The notes under the pieces: model-generated | Databases searched by the model: none | The model's input: only the letters and a program-made list of their open reading frames with translations | What the model was told of the DNA's origin: nothing | Origin: Branchiostoma lanceolatum | Taxonomy: Eukaryota; Chordata; Leptocardii; Amphioxiformes; Branchiostomatidae | Assembly: GCF_035083965.1 (NCBI RefSeq) | Contig: NC_089723.1 | Location: 19,247,489-19,311,488, forward strand | Length of the DNA stretch: 64,000 bases | Reading direction: 5' to 3' | Shown here: positions 57,545 to 64,000 of the stretch, one piece after another | Layout of the letters: each line of letters opens with the position of its first letter | Numbering within the stretch: position 1 is the first letter of the stretch | Position numbers and translations under genes: made by a program

Positions 57545-59311
57545 ATCAGAGATCTATTTTGAATTTGAGTGAAATGTATATAAGACCATTAAGAACAGGA
57601 ATCACTTTCATGTAGACACCAGTTTAAGGACAACGTAACAAATCTGGAATGAACCGGAAGGGAAATCTGGAAAGGAAGGGACTACATACATACCAATTGT
57701 ACTATTAAAGTCCCTTCAATGTCCTGAAGGTAGTAGCAGCTATGTTTAAGTAGAAGGTGTTGCACAGAGGGCGCAGGCGCTGGTAAGTTGATTTTAGAGT
57801 AGCAAAGACCCTACGCTGGGTCAAAAATAGTAGGATGCCAAATGCAGTAAAGTGCATGAGGCATTATGTTAGTTTCGTATCTTTCATCATTGTTGCTACA
57901 TTTAGAAATAACGAGTGTTTCTTTCGATGCTGGTAATAAGTTGGAATATTTTGTTGAAACAAATCTGTACAGCTAGGAAGTATGATCATAAACACACGAT
58001 ATGTGACCAAAGAGTATTTCGTCTATTTTCGACTCCTGGGCTGTCAAAACTCTTAGTGTGTCAACACTGTTACTGTTTGCTAATGTTTGTTTTGTTTGCT
58101 TGTTTGTATTGCATACCTGCAGTGGTAAATAATCCACTCATGAAAAATGTGCAAAATGATCAGCTAATAAGCTTTAATGAGTTGAATACTTGTCAGTGTT
58201 TTGTAATGCTTTTTGTTATATGATTTAGGTTTTGATAGTTGAATATTTGACAGTGTTTGTAATGCTTTTTGTTATATGAATATTATGATGGGATTCTTTG
58301 GTGATGTTTGTGACTTGTATATATGAGGGAATTAAAGTTTTGGTACTGGGATTAGAATCACTGTGTTTGTTGTGTCTTCATCCAACTGTACATATACATT
58401 CATTCCACTGGCACAGGTCCACGCCCTTTCTCAGTGGATTTATACTAGTACCAGGTACGTACTCTGAGTGGATATGACGGACAGGTATGTGGGATCCGAC
58501 CCTCGTGATGACTATTAAAGGTGGCTCTAGTAGTGAAAGTGAAAGAGAACTTCAAGATATACGCATGTATTCCATGAAATACATTTATGTGTTTTGAGCA
58601 CCCTGGTCTTGCTCATTCCATCCATGTACTAGTAAGTGTAAGTAATTCTGTAGCGGCTGGAGGGATGGGAGAAACTGAATGACCCGATGTCACCTCCTGA
58701 TCACCTACCAGGAAAGCTACACACAGTTTCAGCCTACATTCTCAGCTCAAGACTTTTTGATAATTGTTTGACAATGTTTAATATTATAAAACCTTTGACA
58801 ACGATTAACTTGTTACTAAGGAACTATCATGGCCACTCATGTGCCAGTAGCAAACGTTTGATCCAATTGCACTGGAAAAAAGACATCTCATTTTCATAGA
58901 TAAACCATTGGATAAACATATCTATTGCCCTCCATCCAACTCACCCACAGCTGTGCCATTGACCCAGTTGTTTTGGTCAAGGAAAATCCTACAGGCAAAA
59001 CTCCCATTCATAGCCTTGGGGCCCAGAAAGGGTAGCCTGCTGAGGTAGCCGACCACGCCTAGCCTAGCCTACTTTTTTTAAAAACCCAATTAACATAGCA
59101 CATAGACCAAATTTAACCTCCTTGCATAGCTATAGACCAAGGAGGTTTGATCTAGACCTAGATAAAACCTCCTTGCATAGACCACAAGGAGATTTTCGAA
59201 GCATTTCTTTCGCCTTACACCATAAGTTACAGTTACAGTATCCTTCCATAGCTTTCCAATGTCCATCCTTCGAGGACTGTTCTTCGAGAGCTAAAATTCA
59301 TAATTCACAGC

Positions 59312-59343
59312 AAGGAGGTTAAAATATATTTTAACCTCCTTGT
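59312..59343. repeat. Perfect 32-bp palindrome CAAGGAGGTTAAAATA
   Basis: CAAGGAGGTTAAAATA is followed immediately by its reverse complement. Related hairpins occur at 15322-15352 and, diverged, at 59115-59150. Confidence 0.9.
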
Positions 59344-59398
59344 TCACAGTAATATCTCCAAGAATATTTGCTGGGAAATGGGGATCAGATTACTTGCC

Positions 59399-59545
59399 TA
59401 GTCTCCAAGCAGGCCCAATGGATTGCAAAGACCGTATCCAACTGGAAGAAGGAGCTTGTATAGCAATCTGCGAAACGTACTTCCTCTGCCAGTTTGATAC
59501 GGTCTTCAGCAACCTATAGAGGATCATAGAGCTGCTTGGAGATTA
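59399..59545. mobile_element. Foldback element, TCTCCAAGCAG family (diverged copy)
   Basis: The ends TAGTCTCCAAGCAG and CTGCTTGGAGATTA match the element at 53464-53606. The interior inverted arms are more diverged. The flanks share ACTTGCC, a probable target duplication remnant. Confidence 0.75.
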
Positions 59546-59556
59546 ACTTGCCTGCC

Positions 59557-59670
59557 TTGTGGTTGTAGCCTGGAATCCAAACCTATTATAGCTCCCGAGT
59601 CTCTCTCCGCAAATTTGCGGAGAGAGACTCGGGAGCTATAATAGGTTTGGATTCCAGGCTATTGTGGTTG
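59557..59670. mobile_element. Perfect 96-bp palindromic mini-transposon with 9-bp target duplication
   Basis: Positions 59566-59661 are an exact palindrome without a loop (48-bp arms beginning TAGCCTGGAATCC). Perfect direct repeats TTGTGGTTG flank it at 59557-59565 and 59662-59670. Same family as 23790-23912. Confidence 0.93.
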
Positions 59671-60116
59671 ACAGCTTGACTGGTCGTCAGTGGTTAGGCA
59701 AACCAGAAATGACTGTACCTTTGGTCAATGAGTTAGGCAAATTAGTTAGACTATTCTATACCCTCAAGGGGGTGATACTATGTCAATAACTGAAAGTATT
59801 TCAAACAATAAGCGACTCTACGCTGTTGTACATTCTTTAGTAGAATTTTATAACTATCACATATGTACTTCAATGATATCAAACAACAAAAATTACGATT
59901 TTCGTTCCGCTAAAAAACAGTTGTAATATTGTGCTCTACAAATAACATAAAGGTGGAAGATTCCCTTCCCGTCATGCTCCACAACGGTTCTTCAAAATGG
60001 CGTCTCTTGGCGGGACGCTCAAGTAGAGTTGTCGGAATTTTTCTTTACATCGGCGTAGTTTCCATAGATACGGACATCCTGCGGTCTAAGAAACTGTGGA
60101 ATAATTCCCTAAGAAA

Positions 60117-62963
60117 ATGGGGACACCGGAGGATTACGATCGCGTGTCTTCCTTTTCTACATCGATGGGAAACAGCCCAGATTGGACGCCGGTCGCCTCG
60201 GCGAAGTGCGAGATGAAGCAGGAGTGTGTGGAGGTGTGGCGGGACGTCAACATGGTTCAGCAAAGGTGGGCGCAGCTATAGGCTGATTACAGTGCGTTTG
60301 TGTACCTGCCAAGATGGAAATATAGGAATGATACTTCCAACGGTTGTCTCGCTTTTGTCGATTTCATCACGATTATGTTTGAAATGGGAAATCATATCCT
60401 GTCTAAAATTTTACTGCTGGCGTCATGCGTCAGACATATGACATAACATATAACATCTAGTATCATAATTCCACCAGGGTACATAATTCTGCCTGCCCAA
60501 ACAGATCTCCAACCCAACGGCCTCCTGTGTAATGCACTCCTGTATATCTAAACTGTGCATGACCAGCATGCCTGGGGGTGCTGCACTAGAGATGTCTAAG
60601 ACTAGGTCCGGAGTAGTCTAAACTGGATGTACATCCTACCATTACCTGACCGAAGACTCTTCTCTACTCTAAAAAGCCACTGTTTTTCAAAGTGGCGGAT
60701 TTATGTAACCTGCCAAATAATTTGATATTAAGGTCTCATTCATGTGTTACTGAACTTACTCCGCGTGTAGACTCTAAAAAGAATCCTTACCCAAAAAATT
60801 AACGACTGCATGAACATGTGTTTATATCGGTCTGAAGTTTCCTTTTTGCCAGCCCAACTGATCTCAAGCGTCAAACTGATGACAGCTTGTTTGTAACTGA
60901 AGCAATTAGCAGGTAAAGTTCGGCACCCGGACACGAGGTCAGACAATGTACAGCCCGACATTGTGGGTGATGCGGTCGTGTGCTTACAGCTGGAAAGTGC
61001 CTTTTTTGGGGTGTAGCTAAGTGCAGTTTGTAATTGCTATAAAAAGAGATTGTATGTAGTGAAACTGTTGGCAATTTTTTTACATGATCTAGGGTTTAAT
61101 GTTCTCCACATGAATGATAAAATAAATAACATTGGTGCATTTTCTACATTATGAATGCGCCCATGTAAAACACATATTATAACATGTAGGCCTATGGGGC
61201 AGAAAAACTCATGAATGAGACCTTAATCATGGCAATTTCCTCATGTTTTTACTTTACAGTATCTCTTAGTTGAGGGAGTGGAATTGCATTTTGATTTGTA
61301 TATTGGACCAGTCCACAAGCTAGGACGGAGCAACCCTTTGAGTAAAATCCGTATCTGTATATATTTATGTGTCACCCAGAAGTAAATACTGTAGTTGCAA
61401 TAGTTTAATGTTCATGGTTTTTGCAGTCACTGTCAATATGCTTGTTCTGTCTTCTGCTTGCCCACTCCTATCTGTATCTGTATCAATATAGCCGGTATAA
61501 CCGCCATTAGGCGTAACACACCACCTTTGTTTTAACCACAACCTTAAAACCACCATTAAGCCATGAACACATTTTCTCCCTACCGCAAAATTACTAGTAA
61601 ATCCTCGCAATCTTAAATGCAGTTACAGTAACACATTCATGGTGAACACCCATCTGTTTCAGATTACAAGAGACAGCAGGTGCAGGTCCTGCAGACCACA
61701 CCTCCCCTCTGCTGGCTGTGAGCAGAGCCAAACAGCTGCAGCTGCAAGCGCAGGTGGAAGTACTGGAGTCGAAGCAGCCGCAGCTCGTGTCTGCCCACAA
61801 AAAGGTCTGTAATGCAAGTTAGAATATTATCATTATGCCATATGATCATATTCACTGGTGATTTGTATAAAACAATACTCGTTATTTGTGGCAGTGATTT
61901 TAGTATTTATGTGTTACCAATGTACATTTGTATCATATATAGACGTTGTTTAGAAACAGGAGCCTTCATATCATATGTTTATATTAAATTGGAGCATTTC
62001 CAGAAAGAAATTGAGTAGGAGCAAGGAGCAAGAATGTAGAGATGTCAAAATAGAATCACCCTAGTATTGAATTTGTTTTTCTAGATAAACCCTACCCCAT
62101 CCCCTACTTTTTCTAAAATAGAAAATCCTGGTTGATACATCCAAGTGATGATAAGGAAACTATTTGGATAAGTATGAATATTAATTTTGTGTACCTGTTG
62201 TTTATGTATAGGTGGTGGAAGCAGTTCTGGTAAATGGTCTGAAGGAGTCCCTGGAGCAGCTGTCTGAACTCCTCCCAGCCATGAAGGCACAGCAGAAGGA
62301 GCTGTCTGCATCCCTGGAGTTGGAGGAACAGTTGTTACAGCAGAGACAGGAGTTGGGGAGGATGCTGGAGGGTCGCCTGGCAGAAGTACCAGACGCACAA
62401 GCAACATCGGCAGATAGTAGGGTAAGGAATTGCTAAATGATTCCCCTGCCAGCACACCATAGTTATACATGTACTGTGGTTCATACATACATTTGATTAC
62501 CAGTATAGTGTTCTTGTATACATCATTTTCTAGTCTAGAAGTGATTTTGTTTTTCAAGATCTTTGCTCAATTGTTTTGTATATCATTTTTCCGTTCTCAG
62601 GTCAAAACATTTAGAAGGAAAATAAAGCGGGCAGAGCAGTTCCATGGCAACCTGGTCCAGAACTTGGAGGAATTCTTGGACAAACACTTCCCTCCCCCAC
62701 AGCCAGCAAATGGAAGAAGACGACGGCGGCACGGATCCGGCCCCGTGGACAAGACTCTTGATGCTGATGACCCCCAGTGGGAGACCCTGAACAAAATGAT
62801 AGAGACACTTATAAACAAGTCTCTGGACTCACCACACGATCCATACATACCCATAGAGCCCAGATATTGGCCACCATACGTTGAGACACTACTGAGATGT
62901 GGTATTGCACAAAGGCATCCAGAGGACAGCATGAGATTTAAACTGGCACCATTCAACCTCTGA
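60117..62963 (+). CDS. CENPK: Centromere protein K (CENP-K), CCAN kinetochore subunit
   Basis: Four exons join in frame to about 287 aa: 60117-60265, 61663-61804, 62212-62421 and 62601-62963 (human CENP-K is about 270 aa). The C-terminal signature DPYIPI...YWPPYVETLLRCGIA and RHPED, preceded by NKSLDSPHDPY, closely matches vertebrate CENP-K (WPPYVELLLRxGIAxRHPED). The N-terminal ECVEVWRDV resembles the family's ECEEMWKDM. The middle two exons are rich in Leu, Gln and Glu and should form coiled coil. CENP-K acts in the CENP-H/I/K/M complex of the constitutive centromere-associated network. The first ATG of the exon was chosen. No functional link to the Ig/CARD genes is implied. Confidence 0.93.
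60470..60720. repeat. Dispersed repeat copy in CENPK intron 1
   Basis: Shares ordered blocks with 43485-43700 (AGATCTCCAACCCAACG, CTCCTGTATATCTAAAC, CACTGTTTTTCAAAGTGGCGG). Confidence 0.75.
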
Positions 62964-64000
62964 GACACTGAAAGTCTGTGTATGTTAATGGTTGTTTGGT
63001 GTCTGTACCTATTTAGTACACATGTATATGTGTTCGATAGGTTTTGTTCCTTGGGTCACCTTCTTTCAAGTTTTGTACAGCTATTGATTGATAACAGTGG
63101 CATTGGATGTGAAATTTTTGTTAAATGTGGAAGATCTCTTAAGCCCTTATTTCCTTAACTTTAATTGACATACATGAGGAGCTGTGTATGTATGCTAGAT
63201 TTGTACGGAATTATGCTCATCATAATTAAGATTTACAAACGAGTTTGATTTTAATCATCACTGGTTTGGTAATCACATAAAGAATGACGTTTTGTGCCAT
63301 TTGACATAAGAATGGACCAGCTTCTAGTCGGATATAAGCAGACTTATGTATGCTAAGTGAAATCGATTTAAAGAGCACAGCAAATCCACCCTCTGGAATG
63401 GTCTATTCCCATGATAGATCGGCACTGTGTGTTGTTATAGTAGTTTGAAGAGAGCTAAATGTACATACATGTATAACAAGGTGACATGGGAAAACTATAC
63501 TGCTTATTAAGCGTTGGTTGTACTAATATGTATTTTCTACATTGCTGAGAGCTGTACATAAAGAAGTGCCTCTGTGGAAAATACTACATATTTTCTCTTC
63601 TGGTTTTGAGATCCTCTCCAATATAGTGATGGAAAAACTGGTCTTATTTTGTTATTGTTTTGTACATTATATATTCATCTAATGTTACATGTAAATGGCA
63701 TCTTAAAGTTGTTAAGAAAAGTGATACAATTTAGCCTCCTGTGTCAGACTATCTCACTGTGTAGGAGCAATGGAATTGGACTCCTTGAAGTTGACAGTAG
63801 TTGACAAAGTAGGACAGCTTTGGAGTAAGGCATATTTCATCAAGAAGTAGAATGTACCCCTATATAGTAATGTCCTTTACATTTATACAAAGAACATTTA
63901 ATGTTCCAAACAGAAGTCGTTGATAATTTTGTACATGTGTATGGTGAAAGTAGAAGCAGATAAGCCTTGACTGTGTATATATATAACCATTTTTTTTAGA
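62964..64000. other. CENPK 3' UTR and downstream DNA
   Basis: AT-rich sequence without coding signal after the CENPK stop. No clear canonical AATAAA was found, so the transcript end is uncertain. Confidence 0.4.

Larger units (their letters stand above)
57545..60116. other. Intergenic region between IgCARD-C and CENPK
   Basis: No supported coding sequence. It holds several palindromic elements (59115-59150, 59312-59343, 59399-59545 and 59557-59670). The CENPK promoter must lie at its right end. Confidence 0.45.

Noticed and set aside
62081-62557. 158-codon minus-strand frame over CENPK exon 3
   Set aside because: Antisense shadow of a coiled-coil exon with no splice or family support.

Overview
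The window is eukaryotic genomic DNA. It has short phase-matched exons with GT-AG introns, long AT-rich introns full of simple repeats, and palindromic mini-transposons. The gene content (a C6orf62 homologue, an SLC5 monocarboxylate-type transporter, CENP-K, and contactin/L1-like Ig exons joined to CARD death-fold exons) points to an invertebrate deuterostome. A lancelet (Branchiostoma) is my best guess; this is inference, because no sequence search was possible.

Layout. (1) 312-440, minus strand: first coding exon of a C6orf62 homologue running off the left edge. (2) 2661-8470, plus strand: a complete 10-exon SLC5-family Na+-coupled transporter of about 622 aa. (3) 13020-30632, 33090-37858 and 42098-57313, all plus strand: three tandem paralogues of an Ig/CARD membrane protein, called here IgCARD-A, -B and -C (working labels). 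(4) 60117-62963, plus strand: a four-exon CENPK gene of about 287 aa. Every splice junction was chosen by GT/AG plus phase. All four complete multi-exon reconstructions, and IgCARD-B, stay open in frame from ATG to stop.

The main discovery is the IgCARD cluster. IgCARD-C is predicted as signal peptide, four contactin/L1-like Ig domains, one FN3 domain, a transmembrane helix, a Cys-rich juxtamembrane segment, two tandem CARDs, a repeat linker, and a C-terminal, presumably cytosolic, I-set-like Ig domain (about 1015 aa). IgCARD-A (about 998 aa) has the same plan but lacks the first CARD and instead has nine consecutive cysteines and a long Gly/Ala/Leu/Met-rich segment. IgCARD-B (about 454 aa) has no Ig/FN3 ectodomain: 17 residues, a membrane helix, Cys cluster, CARD-CARD, linker and the C-terminal Ig. 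Exon lengths and phases match closely between paralogues. The simplest reading is a family of adhesion-type receptors that signal directly through CARDs, plus a truncated membrane-anchored relative that could act as adaptor or regulator. I know of no vertebrate protein with this architecture.

Non-coding structure of note: a 52-bp minisatellite apparently grown from the 5' splice site of an IgCARD-A exon, a 10-bp satellite of about 500 bp, an array of TATTGACAGGAT hairpins, and palindromic mini-transposons with perfect 9-bp target duplications.
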